NCBI GenBank assembly: GCA_015680685.1 | Contig: MNCI01003445.1 | Span: 286,006-350,005 of the forward strand | DNA from: Gnetum montanum | Lineage: Eukaryota; Streptophyta; Gnetopsida; Gnetales; Gnetaceae | Length of the DNA: 64,000 bases | Reading direction: 5' to 3' | Shown: piece by piece, positions 48,665 through 60,724 of the stretch | Numbering within the stretch: the first letter of the stretch is position 1 | How the letters are laid out: each line of letters opens with the position of its first letter | Translations under genes and position numbers: made by a program | The notes under the pieces: model-generated | What the model saw: the letters and a program-made list of their open reading frames with translations, nothing else | What the model was told of the DNA's origin: nothing | The model's database searches: none

Positions 48665-49076
48665 CTAAGCCATAACACATCATGACAAATGCTTTAAATT
48701 ATGCATAGATGTAGTACTCACATAGCTAGATGACTAGAAAATGTCATATTACAGACATTATGCTAGCAGGAGCATCATTGGCCCACAACTCAATTACGCC
48801 ACCATAGAAAAGGAGCTTATGGCAGTGGTGTATGCACTAGATAAGTTTAGACACTATGTGCTTGGGTATCCAATTTATGTCCATATAGATCATAGTGCAA
48901 TACGATGCTTAATGAAAAAACTAGCAGTAAGTCCTAGGGTGATTAAATGGCTTGTCATATTACAAGAATTCGACATTATCATGATTGACAAGAAAGGCAC
49001 TATAAATGTAGTAGCAGACCACTTGTCAAGGTTACAATGGAAACTGCAAGACCAAGAAGAACCATTATTATATTAG
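48665..49076 (+). pseudogene. pol: RNase H of element D
   Basis: Open from 48741: NYATIEKELMAVVYALDKFR (Glu of the active site), YVHIDHSAIRCLM (catalytic Asp), ending VVADHLSRL, the typical tail of Gypsy RNase H. 48665-48740 upstream is degenerate. Confidence 0.8.
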
Positions 49077-49299
49077 TTTCCTAATGAAAACCTATTCACA
49101 AAGATAATAACGATTGTTAACTCAATAGAGAAGTCATGGACTATTGATTATATGACCTACTTGACCACGCAAGAGCTTCCTGCCAAGTGGAGTAGGAAAC
49201 AAAGAGAACAATTCCTTCATAAAGTCAAAAGATATAGGGAGATAAATGGGAATCTTTATAAGATTTGTGCTAACGAATTAGTATGATGGTGTGTAGTAG

Positions 49300-50360
49300 A
49301 AGGTAATTAATAGAGAATCCTACAAGATTCACATGAAGGATCATGTGGTGGTCATTACACTAGGCATAAGACAACACTTAAACTGATGATAGCAAGCTAC
49401 TTCTGGCCTACCATATTCCAAGATGCCCATAAGTTCCCTCAATCTTGTGAAATATGTCATCAAGATGGAGGAATAACAGCTAGAAATGAAGGACCACAAC
49501 AATGGATCCAGTCGTTAGAATCATTTAATATTTAAGGAATTGACTTCATGAGGCCCATCACACCAATGTAAAATGAGAAAGCTTATATCATAGTAACCGA
49601 TGATTATTATACAAAGTGGGAAGAGGAAACTATAGTTAAATATTGTACTACCAAAATAACTACCAAATTTTTCCAATAACATGTGGTAAATCAATTTGGA
49701 GTACCAAGGATGCTTATCTCAGATAATGAAACTCATTTCACAAGTGCTACATTTAAGAAGCTCATGCAGCAACTTGGCATGAACCATAAATTAACCACAC
49801 CATATCATCCCCAAGCAAATAGTCAAGTTGAAGTAACTAACCAAGAAATTATAAGGATATTACCTAGGATAGTTAATCAATTTAGGAAGGATCGAAGCAT
49901 AAAGTTAAATGATACTCTATGAACATATAGAACTAAATGGAAACTTTCCATTGGATACTTGTCCTATAAGTTAGTTTATGGTAAATTACCTACACTCCAA
50001 TTTAGGTAGAGCTCCAAACTCTAGCTACTACCAATGAACTAGACCTAGACCTAAGCTTAGCCCAAATGAAACAATGTATGAACCTCAACTTGTTAGAGAA
50101 GAATAGACTAGTAGCTGTCATGAGTAATGAGATCCATAAGAAGTACTCTAAGCATAGGCATGATGAGTGAATATGACAAGTGTTGATCTAGCCAAGAGAT
50201 AAGGTCTCATATTATAATCCCAAACAAGTACCTCAAAAGGCTAAGTTCCAAATACTCTGGGAAGGACCGTACATCGTCTAGGCAACTTATCCATCTGGCA
50301 CCATGCACATTTACCATCCATCTAACCCACATAAACTCATTTTAATGAATATCCAATAGG
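49300..50360 (+). pseudogene. pol: Integrase of element D
   Basis: The HHCC zinc motif is visible (HEGSCGGHYTRHKTTLK, CEICHQDGG). The DDE core is at Asp 49542 (GIDFMRP), Asp 49722 (LISDNETHF) and Glu 49830 (SQVEVTNQE), all in one frame; the last two are 36 codons apart, i.e. D-35-E. An open stretch covers 49683-49922. C-terminal part is degenerate and ends near 50360. Integrase would insert the DNA copy. Confidence 0.85.
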
Positions 50361-50460
50361 TTAAGCCCTATTATGAACATCTTAGTTTTATTGTGAATTC
50401 TACCCAGTCTACAAATTTTTCCTCTACATGTTTAATTTTCTAGTTAACCATTCCAAATAA

Positions 50461-52594
50461 TAGTCATGGGGGTGTTCCACATGACACATAGGAACATATT
50501 GAATCTTTCATTTTCTTATTACCTTTTCATATTTCTTGATAACTCTTTCTATACTTTTATATTTTCCAATTTCTTAATAATTTCCTATTCTTTGACATTT
50601 TTGAATTCTTTGCCAATTTTTTTATTTTTACTATCTTTTCAATTCTTGAATATCTTTTAAATTTTTTTGGTACTTTTTAGTTATTTCACTTGTACATATT
50701 TTCATTAATTTCTAATAAAATGCATGGAATAAAGTAAGATGTAGTCCCAATAAGGTAAATATTACTCTATATTATCAAATTACAAAGGATTGATTACTTA
50801 TATAGTGAGAGCATGACATCCATCCACCCATTCCAACAATAAGAGATTCTTATCATGGCCATAATGATACTCTTCTCACAATAAAACTAAGAATAAACCT
50901 ACAATCTTTATGCCTATATCGAAGAGTGAAGAACCAAGAGGAAATGAAAAGGTTGTGACATCAAGGGTACTTGTGCATTCTCTAGGCCTACTACTATGAG
51001 TTCTATCCTATTATCAAGGCTGTATTATTCTCTTGAGTTCTAACAAAAAATGGAAGTAAGATTATAATAAGTGTTGCCTTACTATGTCATTGGAAAGACA
51101 TGTTACCAATGCTTGAAGGTAGTCCTTTGGATAGATTGACATAGTAAAAATAAAATAAAAGCATAGAATAAAATTTCTAGGGCTCCACTAGAAAGACATG
51201 TTATCCATGCCTAAAGGTGGCTAGCTTCTCAGAAATCTAAAAAAAAGGTGTACTATTAATAAACTCCTTCCTTGAGTATCATTGCCAAGTGGTAATGCTC
51301 CTTGCAACAGTGATGGTCTCTTGGTTGTGAGCCCTAGGGATGAAACAATGCAATGTCACTAGAAAGTGGTTTGAACTGGGTTTGAATCTTGGACAAAAAT
51401 GCTAGTGATTGTTTTAAACACACCTATTGTCTTGAATTCTGCAGTCCCTTCTACATTTCATTTCATCTCACTATATATTTAATCATAACTTTATGGTTAT
51501 GTATAATGTAATGTTATTTTCCCAATCTAGAGATATTAACATGTTTGTTTTGCTAGATAGGTATGTCTTACATTTAACTCCTTGAGTACCTACATACACT
51601 TTTAGGCATTTTTATACAAGGGCACTAAGGGCTAAAGCCTACTTTGGGAAGGATCTACTTGTATAGCTATTGTATCTCATACTTGACAAGCAAGTCCACA
51701 TCATCTTATTCCTTCCAATATAATAAGACTTAACAAACACTTCCCCTACCATCTTATAACATGTCCATCAACCAAGTACCTTAAATCCATCTCATACAAA
51801 CTTGATAATATTTGGTTACCCAAAATTCCTTCTTTAAGACTTTCAAAGCCAAATTTTTGAATCCTAAGCATCATCTATGATCCATAATCCTTTAGAAAAC
51901 CTTTGTCTCCCAAATCATCCAATTAACTCATTTTTTTCCTTGAGAAATTGCCAAAAATTTAAAATGTTTCAATGGTGATCTTGTAGTTACAACGTTGTAT
52001 GCCCTATGACGTTGCAGCTACGATGTCATGCCAAAAAAAAATAGTATATATAGATGTCAAGAGTTAGAAATTTTTTTCATTCTACCAATTTGAAACAAGA
52101 GGAGTTTTTGTTGTTTTTCTAAGCTATGGCAACTAAACTTCCCAAAGCAATAACTTCCTCACCATAGCTCCAATTTTCATGATTCTTGAACCCTGTTGAT
52201 CCTAGAGCACTCAATTTAGTTGTGGGAGGTCTATTGCATGCACATCTAAAAATTTGAGCCAAAATTATCTAACATCTCAAAGACATTATAGAGGGTAAGT
52301 ATAAGAGAATAATAAGAACATTATAACTAACCAAATCCAAGCCAAATTAACTTAACCAATTCTCCTAATTAACCATATCAACCAAATAATGGGCATAATA
52401 AATGAGAATTTGATAATTGTGGAACGTCATAATAACTAAGAGATATAACACTTAGGTGCTTATTTTTGAAATTTTTCTAATTCTACAATCATAATACAAT
52501 AAGAACTTGATCAAACCAAGACTATAAGAAGGATCATGAACTATTAAAAACTAATGTAAACACTTTAATCATCTCAAACTCTTATTGAATGCAA
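50461..52594 (+). other. Post-pol untranslated module of element D
   Basis: It begins AGTCATGGGGGTGTTCC, a polypurine-like motif shared with C (8040) and E (62680 and 61315, minus strand). T-rich at 50500-50700, a duplicated 105-bp step around GAAAGACATGTTA (51075-51235), the hairpin pair at 51627-51660, then AT-rich sequence. No ORF. Confidence 0.6.
51627..51660 (+). ncRNA. Conserved hairpin pair in element D 3' region
   Basis: AGGGCTAAAGCCT then ACTTTGGGAAGGATCTAC; counterpart of 9099-9128 and 61500-61530. The first stem (GGCT/AGCC) is kept, the second weakened (GGA/TCT). Confidence 0.4.
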
Positions 52595-55300
52595 ATGGCC
52601 CCAAAAAGACCAATATCTTAAGAACCTTCCCAACATGGTAGCAAAAGACCACAAGTCCACAAAAGAGGCTAAGTAGAAGAACAAACCTTGCAAGTTGAAC
52701 AAGTAAGAGGCTCAGTCATTCAGTATCCACCACCAAACTCCTGCTAATGAGCACTCATGCAAGCAAAGGTAGAGGCATTGCCAACACTAGAATAAGGACA
52801 ATGTCTTACACTGTCCAATGAATGCCTTCAAGTCATCCAAGAGAAATTCATCATGTCCATGGTCATCATGGAACTTAACTTTGACCCATTATGGAGTTTG
52901 CCCCAGAAATGATCAAAACACAACTCTTGGAATCTTTCCTATGGTCAACACTTTCTACCAATGTAGAATGGTACCTAGGAGAGGTTTACCAATTTTGGAA
53001 GAATAAACAAGATGATGTAACCATGAGGATCGAAGGAGTTTCAATGCCATATTCAATAGAAGCAATTATCAAAGCCTTGAATATCCCAAACGAAAGGGTT
53101 AATGTGGCATAAATTTCAACTAGATTAGACAATAATGCCAAGAAACTATGGTTGTAGAGAGCCTATGGTAAAGAACATAAGGATTACGATGAGCTTTCAA
53201 CACAGAAGATGATTTATTTCAAGATTAGGACTTATCATATGTTTCCAATAAAGCAACTTAACCGAATCTTAACATATGCAGCTAGAGGAAGTGTAATCTT
53301 GATGGGCAAGTTCAATGCTAACATCGCACACCTAATATTTCTTGCAATTCAAAAGTGATTTGAGGAGAAGAAGGTGGGAAAACCAACATTGCCATTCCCC
53401 TAGCTAATAAGAAAGTTGAGCAAGGAAGAAAGAATCTTGAGCTACATCAATGATGTCCTCAAAAGGCCAAAAATGCTTCCTATGTTGAAATGTCTAAACC
53501 AATGTCCACAAGAAAGATTAGTTGGAAAAGCCAACATGCACTAAGGGAGTTGCAAGTTCAACTCTTACCAATAACCTTCTAGTTACCAGGCAATAGCAAC
53601 AAGCAGGACCCAACAGTCAGCCACTTGCTAGAGATAAACCTGAGTAGCAAGCTCCATTTTCACCACTGCAAGATTATAGACCATTAATGAGCCATCTACA
53701 CCAGATCATAAATACCATTAATTAAGAAACAAGAAAGGGTGCCAACATCTACAAGGTCAAAGAAAGCTCAGTATGATCCACAATTTCTATAAATCCTACT
53801 AGTGGGAGAGTATCATTGCAGGCAGGAAGAGAAGATGACTAGGCACAATAGATTTCTGAGAATGCTGCATCATTCCAAGTAGTGCTAGAGACTAATGAAG
53901 GTGCCAAGATGCAAAAAGAGCTACAGAGATCATCACTAATCACATTAAAGAATCCTTCAACATTCATGTTGTGTCACCAACTGATATGCTCAAATGCTTG
54001 TTGGTAGCTCAATGACTCCTATAAAGCATGAAGATGTGCTAGACAAACTACTATAGATGGACCAAGTCATGCAAAATCTAACTACAATGCAGTCTAATCT
54101 AACTACCACGAAAGGAAAGCTAATCATGATTAAAATAAGAGCATAGCATGTAGAAAATAAGGTGCAAAGGTTATAAGAAGAACTAGTAGCTTTAAGAGCC
54201 AAAAGAAAAGACCCTTCATAATTCGTGGTCCCAAATCATCTTGATTAATTTAGAAAAAATCATATGAAGAAACTCATTGCCCACAACATCAAAGTGGAGA
54301 TGAAAAGAGAAAAGGCTAAGTGAAATGCCTCAATTGCAAAAACCCAAACATACATACATGCCAAAGCTCTCATAGCTCTAGAGGAGGAGAATAAAAAACT
54401 CACTACAGATAACACAAGGTTAACAACTATGGAGAAATAGAAGAATGTTCTCGATGAAAGTATTCATCAACTATGAGAACAATTAATCATAGTCAACCAA
54501 GACATTAGCAAATTGGCCAGAGAAAAAAAATCATATCAATGGAAGAGGTCCATGTCATTCAACAAAAGTCTACAATTGAAATAAGCACATGGTAAAATGA
54601 GGCCAAAAGACATAAGAAGCTCAAGGAACACTTCAGAAATTAGGTGGAAATGTACAAAAAAATTAATGAAAAAGAAATCTAGATGACAAAGGTTAAAATT
54701 AGTTTAATCTCTACTCAAAATTTAGATAGGCAACCCATCCAAGATAGCCTAGCTCATGTCCAATGAGCTAAAGTAGAGAATAAAGACATACAAATAGAAG
54801 ATTTGATAGAGTACATGGGATGAGCAAACCTTCAGTATGCTAATCTAGCCATGTTAATAGTAGGTAGGCTAAGAAATGAGCTCAAACAACAAGTAGTAGC
54901 CATGTACGCACTATACAAGAAGGAGTTTGCCAATCAAAAGGATGCCTTACAGAAACTACATGTTGCAAACTTCAAGCTTGAGATTGTTAAGGCTAGCTAC
55001 CAAGGGCAAAGAGATGTAGTAGTAAACCTAGCATAGCATATGTCAAACTATTAAGAACTAAGAAAGGTGGTAAGGGCTTTTAAGGAAGAAAGGTAGTAGT
55101 TCATGGCATGGTATGTGGATGTTCTAGAAGCTACCATGCCCATGGGACATACCAACTCCATCAAACATCCGTCAATCAGCATGGATGGTACATGATCCCA
55201 GGACAAAGAAAGAAAAGTTTTAGGTGCTCTTGAACCATTACCAATTCCATAAGCCTAATGATAAAGAAAAGAAATCAATGGAAGAGACTTCACCACTAGG
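52595..55300 (+). pseudogene. Second ORF of element D, plant-transposon-domain-like plus coiled coil
   Basis: ATG 52595 starts a Lys/Pro-rich N-terminus (MAPKRPIS, then a stop). At 52891-53340 a globular part reads VEWYLGEVYQFWKNKQDDV, RIEGVSMPYSIEAIIKALNI and, after a stop, RTYHMFPIKQLNRILTYAAR and FNANIAHLIFLAIQ. This resembles the 'putative plant transposon protein' domain (PF20167-like), found as extra ORFs in plant elements. 54100-55036 is Lys/Glu/Gln-rich and likely coiled coil (LRNELKQQVVAMYALYKKEF). Copies of the coiled-coil part occur in C and at 38.5-42.4 kb. Role unknown; no envelope-type membrane segment seen. Confidence 0.5.
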
Positions 55301-55511
55301 AACATAAGGCTACATTGAGTGACTTCAAGTTTTGTTTTGGTTTCATTTATTTTATCTAATTACTATGTCATTTTGTAAACACACCAATGCAACATTCACA
55401 GAGTCATGTAAATGTAAATATTTAGTCACGTCGAGTCAAGTCTACCTCACACTGTTGTAAGGAACTCTATCCACATTTTGTTTTAACTAAAGGATAAGTT
55501 TCCAGTCAGTC

Positions 55512-55520
55512 TTTGGGATA
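55512..55520 (+). other. Polypurine tract of element D
   Basis: TTTGGGATA, a decayed form of the GTGGGGGTA tract before other LTRs of this lineage. Confidence 0.5.
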
Positions 55521-56378
55521 TGATAAAACCATTTTTTTAAGAAGATGCAATATCATAGCTACAATTTCATAGTTCATCCTACATCATCGTTGATGCAATG
55601 TCTCGAGATCTATGCAATCCTATAAATACCAACACTTGGGCATACAACTAATAACTTTTCATTCCAACCCTTAGCCAAATTCTTGCAGTTTTATTTTGTT
55701 GTTAATGACAAAGTGAATGACAACAGTGTGGTGTTAAGTAGTCGTATAGTGTCTTTATTTGAGTGAATTACACTTGGACATAGTTCATGACCAACAATAA
55801 AGATCAAGATTGCTTTTCATCATTGCAGCATTCACTTAGTTTTCTTTATATTTACTTAGAATAATTTTCTTACTTCTCTAGTTAATCATTCACCTTTCAA
55901 GCACTTTACTTTATATGTTATTAGTAAGTAGAATGAATACGACTAGTTTCAAGTGCTAGGTGTAGTAATCTGGTAACCCAGTAGTAGTGTTGTTTGAGTT
56001 GTTCAGTAGTAATACCACTTGGTAATTCTAGTGATAACTACATGAGTTCAAGGCATGTATGGTAGGCCAAGACTGGATATCCATCACACAAGGTTAAGTT
56101 AGATTTCTAGTTTCCTAATTAACTGGACTAAGAATTGTATTCAATCATGTTTACTTTTAGGAGCATTAAGAGCATTACAACATCAACCAATCATATGCCT
56201 CACTAAAAGTTAAAGCATACACTCAAACTTCACTAACTTGAAGTGAGAAGACTATGATCTCAAAGTTAACATCAATTACTAACATAATTACATTGTCCAT
56301 CTGTGGATTACAATCTGGTCATGTGCAAACACTTGTGACTTGTATAGTAGAGTATTGGGATACCTCCACCACTCATTA
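55521..56378 (+). repeat. 3' LTR of element D (858 bp)
   Basis: TGATAAAACC...CACTCATTA, aligning throughout with 43260-44128. TATAAATA at 55621-55628. The two LTRs differ at many sites, so the insertion is old. Confidence 0.85.
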
Positions 56379-56383
56379 GTTTA
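56379..56383 (+). other. Right target-site duplication of element D
   Basis: GTTTA, identical to 43255-43259. Confidence 0.85.
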
Positions 56384-59300
56384 GAAAATAATTTACTAAG
56401 AAAAAGCATTAAGTTAAAGAGTATTTTGTAAAATTTATTAGGCAACTGCAAATTTTTGGAGATCAGAATCCTTTTGATTTTGAAACTCAAAAATCCTTGG
56501 CTAAAGCTTGTTATGTTAAATAGTATTGAGATGTTTTTGAAGCTAAAAGTGCTGTCATTAAAAGTTGCATTTTCTATCTAAAAATTGAAGATATACCTTG
56601 CAAGGACTTTTCAAAATTTCTAAAAGAAAAGGATATAGTACCTAAACTAAAATCATTTTATATAAATGATTACATCAATATAGATCCCAAGACTATTCAT
56701 AGTTTTTTTAGCAACTTAATTTTCTTTTATTTTTTATTCTAAAGGTTTTAGCAAGGAAACCTTCAAGGCTTCTAGTACTCATATTTCTCATCTTATAACA
56801 TAAGCACATGGAAGTATTCTTAAAACAGAAATTATAGTAGAAGAAATCAAAGTAGTTGCTTTTAGTTTATGAGATCGTAAAGCTTTAGGATTTGATGATT
56901 TTTAAATGAAATTATTAAGAAGCATTAGGACATTGTTGGAGATTATCTCTTTCATGTTTCTCAATAAACTATTAAAAAAATTTCTCTTGGTAAAAATATT
57001 AATTTAGGTATGATTCATCTTCTTTCTAAGAATGGATATCTTTAACATATTGGTAATTGGATACCTTACTCTTCTTAACAATACCCATAAAATTTAGCTA
57101 AATTCATGGTTTGTCTAATTTAGAAGATTATAGAAGATATCATCAGGATTTGTTAGAGGTAAACATATCTTAAATAATGTTATTGTAGCTTGCAAGGGAA
57201 TCTAGTAGGCTTTTAATACAAACTAGGACATTGCTTTTACTATGCTAGATTATGTTAAAGCTTATGATAGGATTGACTGAAATTTAATTATTTCTTATAT
57301 TTATAAAATAGGATTTGGTGATTATTTTATTCATCTTGTTCATACCTTGCACACCAATGCTAATGCTCAAATTGCTACAAACTTTGGACTAAGTTCCTTC
57401 TTTTTTCTTTAGCACTCAGTTCATTAAGGTTTTTTTATAGCTCCTTAAGTTTTTATTATTGTTGCAAAAAAATTTTTACATAGTTTGCATTATAATATAT
57501 GAAGGAATATCATTAAGGGAATTTCAATTAATGATCAAGGTATGCAATTGCTTAACATGTACTTTGCAAATGATTTTTTTATGATTAGTAATTCTTTGCA
57601 ACTTATCGATATTTTATTAGCTATTGTCTAAGATTTATATATTTTATTTGGATCTTATATAAATTACCAAAAAATTTTATTTAATATAATATTAACATTA
57701 ATGAGTATGTTACTTTTAAGCCTTATAAAATCTTGAAATAAAATTCTATTTTTAAAATTTTAGAAATGCATTTTTCTTTTGAGCTTAGTATTACTATTTT
57801 GTGGAATCATGTGGTTGATAAAATTAGAAATAACCTTATAAATAGAAATAAAAAATGCATACCCTTGCTGGTAAAGTTTTAGTTATCAAGCAGATGCTTC
57901 AATCTACTTATATTTATTACTCTAGGTGTTGGGGTGCTTTTAAAACTTCTTATGATAGAATTAATTGTATTATTCATTAGTTTCTTTGATCTAATAAGCA
58001 GCATAGAAAATGCTTTTCTACAATTGCTTAAGATATTTACACTAGTAGAAAGAACAATGAAGGGTTTAGCCTCCTTAATTGTTATAACTAGAGTATTTAT
58101 CTTGCAATAAAATGGATTGCAAAGTGCATTGATGATGATGATGTTTGGATACTCCTTTTAAAAAATAGACTTATGCAAAGAAAACCTAATAATTAATCTT
58201 TTATAACTTTTTTCATTCTTTTCTTTTTCTTCAAGCTATTTATATCCTTAGTTCTTTAGTTCTTAAATAAATTTGGAAGATATGGTGCAAACTTATTAAG
58301 TATTATAATTACAATCTTATCATAGTTTTAGAAGATATGCTTCCACAAATTACCCCATGGTGGCTTCCTTTTAATGGAAGAGCTTGGGTTACTATTTCAT
58401 CTAGATTATGTACAACTTGCAACAAGTTTGGTGTCAATCTAGTTTGCTCTCTACTTATGCATGATAGATGGATTACATGAAAGGAGATTTCTAGCCTTTA
58501 TGGTTTAAATAGAAAGAGAAAAAAGGATTTTGAAAAATTAATTTATGATCTTGAGAATTTATTTAAAGTTCATAATATTCTGTGTTAGGCTTTTCTAGAT
58601 ATTTTTTTAAAAAAGTTGACAATTTCATTTTTTCTTTTAACTCTAAAGTTACATACAAGATTATTTTAAAGAATGATTTTATTCATAACAAATTTAATAA
58701 TGCCAAGAATATATAATTATCACAACACTTTTAGATGATGAAAATAAAAGATATTTAAAGAGCTCCTACCTTTTTAAAAGTTCATATTTTTTAATGGTGT
58801 TTTATTCATTAAAGTCTTCCTATTGACGCTCATCTTAAATATATCAAAATTACTTTTCCTTAGTGTCCTCTTTGTTTTCTTTGACTATCTTATTACACAA
58901 CTAGCTTAGAAATGGACATCTAGAATTTATAATAACTTTTTACTAAGCATAAATAAAATCATTCTTGATGGTTAACATGTTTTGTCTCTTTTTTTTTCTT
59001 TTTCTTTTTTTATTTAAAAGTGTCTTTAAACAATTGTTCCTACTCTATTTGGAAGCTTTGGTTTGCAACTATTTTCTAGTAGTAAGAGCATAACTATGAC
59101 CTTCTTTCAGAATTTAAATGTATATTCTCAAATCTATCACTTTTCAACTATAACTTTAAGCAAAAAAGCTCCTAGTGAAAGCTAAACAATGAATTTATTT
59201 TCCATAAATTTAATTTCTTTTTTTTTAAAGGCTTATGGATGAAAAACTTTAAGCTTTTGTTACTAATTGTTTATTATTTCTAATTGAGGTGTTCTTTTGT

Positions 59301-59580
59301 CTTTAGTAAGAGTTGTATTCTTCTTTTTATAAAAAATCCTTTAGTAAGAAGTGAAAACTTATAAGGGCACTTTTAAATAAAGGTAGGACAAGGCAATACG
59401 AGGCAAGGCTTAATCCCTTTTCTACCCTAAATAGGAGGTTTTCATGATTGATTATAAGGATAAAGACTGAAAAGACATGTTAAAACTATTGAACAATAAG
59501 GTGTTAGCCTACAAAGTTCTAATTTAAATATTATTAATATCTTACATTTAGATATTTTAATAATAATAATAATAATGAAT
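56384..59580 (+). pseudogene. LINE (L1-like) reverse transcriptase relic
   Basis: Fragments in order through many stops: KALGFDDF and a following NEIIK (about 56880), YDRI at 57268 after LDYVKAY (finger/palm motif), GFGDYF-IHLVHTLH (57312), the catalytic box FAND at 57563-57574 where FADD is expected, and a Cys-rich remnant near 58865 (zf-RVT-like). No endonuclease domain: the 5' end is truncated at the D target site. A (TAA)n run at 59557-59576 may be its tail. Extremely AT-rich. Confidence 0.6.
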
Positions 59581-59637
59581 TTTAAGGTACATTAGATCAT
59601 TGAAGAGAGAGTCTAAAGAAAAAGTCCAAATGATGAT

Positions 59638-59694
59638 GTATTAGCCTAGTGGTAAGACTCTTGAATTGAAAGATCCAAATCATGATTTCAATTT
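59638..59694 (+). repeat. tRNA-like SINE head, truncated by LTR E
   Basis: TTAGCCTAGTGGTAAG (59641-59656) matches the RNA polymerase III A box (TRGCNNAGYGG), and CATGATTTCAATTTT about 24 bases later stands where a B box (GGTTCGANNCC) would be, but decayed. LTR E begins at 59695, cutting the rest. Short and uncertain. Confidence 0.35.
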
Positions 59695-60715
59695 TGATGA
59701 GTGGCGAGGTACCCCTACACTCAACCATACGAATACGAGCGTGCACGCACGATCCGGTCGAACTCCGCAGACTAAATGCCTTAACACCACAAGAAACACT
59801 TGGGGTTAATCGTTCGTTGTCTTCCCAGGCTTGCTTGTATGTGTCACGGTGTATGGTTAAGCAAGTCTGAGGTATATGATTTTTTTGGTATTTTTCAGTT
59901 TATCTCCTAAGCTATGAGGGAAAGGGTTGAGAAACTAACTAACTCTAACTAATGTCCTAAGTCTAAATTAACTAGCGTCAGCATCCGTTCCCACTTACCG
60001 GACACACCCTGAACTATGCAACTGTGGCTTACCAAACACTAATCGTTACTGGGATCACCACACGTAACGCAAGTGCTCGAAGTGGTCGTACTGAGGCACC
60101 TATTTAGCTTAAGTGTGATAAGCAGCCGATTCCTTAGCTAGCCGTACACACCCGTGGGTGCTCGTAACTAAGTCGTACTTATCACACGTTCTAGCCTAGC
60201 GATGAGCAGCCGATTCCTTAACTAGCCGTACACATTGGACTACCACTGGGATTACCAAGCGCAGATCCTGGAATACGCTACTGGGTTACCAAGCAGCCAA
60301 TGCTCGTAGTTAAGTCGTACTCACGCGTTGCGACAAGCAGCCGATTCCTTGATTAGCCGTACACATCCGTAGATGCTCATAATCAAGTCGTACTTGTGCG
60401 CACGAAAGCAGTAAATAACAACAATAATTAAAACCATGTACTGCAAGGTTTATCCAATCAAGTTCGTCTTTATTGTTGTACACAACTTGGGTTCAAGTTA
60501 CAAGCTGCTCGAATAAAGATCCGTTCACTCTAGGACTCCTACTGCAGGCACATGGGAAAAAATTCTAACTCTGGAGTGATCAATCTGCCAGAGCTTCGCT
60601 ACTTCTAGCCAGGATTTGGAAATAAGGGGAGTGCCGCCTCTTATTTATAGATATGGCAGCGGACCGCGATATCGCGTACGCGATATCACGGCACAGTGCA
60701 TGTCGCATCTCATCA
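59695..60715 (-). repeat. 3' LTR of element E (1021 bp)
   Basis: On the plus strand TGATGAGTGG...TCTCATCA; on its own strand TGATGAGATGCG...CCACTCATCA. TATA box at 60642-60649 (minus), AATAAA near 60467 (minus). A 20-bp perfect palindrome lies at 60668-60687. Three direct repeats of AGCAGCCGATTCCTT start at 60121, 60205 and 60336. Confidence 0.8.
60668..60687. promoter_or_regulatory. 20-bp perfect palindrome in U3 of LTR E
   Basis: GATATCGCGTACGCGATATC reads the same on both strands and sits about 20 bases upstream of the TATA box. Related GATATC palindromes occupy the same place in the LTRs of C and D. A protein-binding site is an inference. Confidence 0.6.
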
Positions 60716-60724
60716 TACCCCCAT
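60716..60724 (-). other. Polypurine tract of element E
   Basis: The minus strand reads CATGGGGGTA directly before the LTR start. Confidence 0.6.

Larger units (their letters stand above)
43260..56378 (+). mobile_element. Element D: complete 13.1-kb Gypsy element (Athila/Tat-like)
   Basis: The order is 5' LTR, PBS, gag, protease, RT, RNase H, integrase, a 2-kb untranslated module, a second ORF, polypurine tract and 3' LTR, flanked by GTTTA on both sides. RT motifs (DHFPLSFVDQVL, FMDDF) put it in the non-chromovirus Athila/Tat/Ogre group. No chromodomain follows integrase. Many stops and frameshifts make it inactive. Confidence 0.85.

Noticed and set aside
59641-59694. Functional tRNA gene
   Set aside because: No acceptor or anticodon stem can be folded, the B box is decayed and the 3' half is missing.
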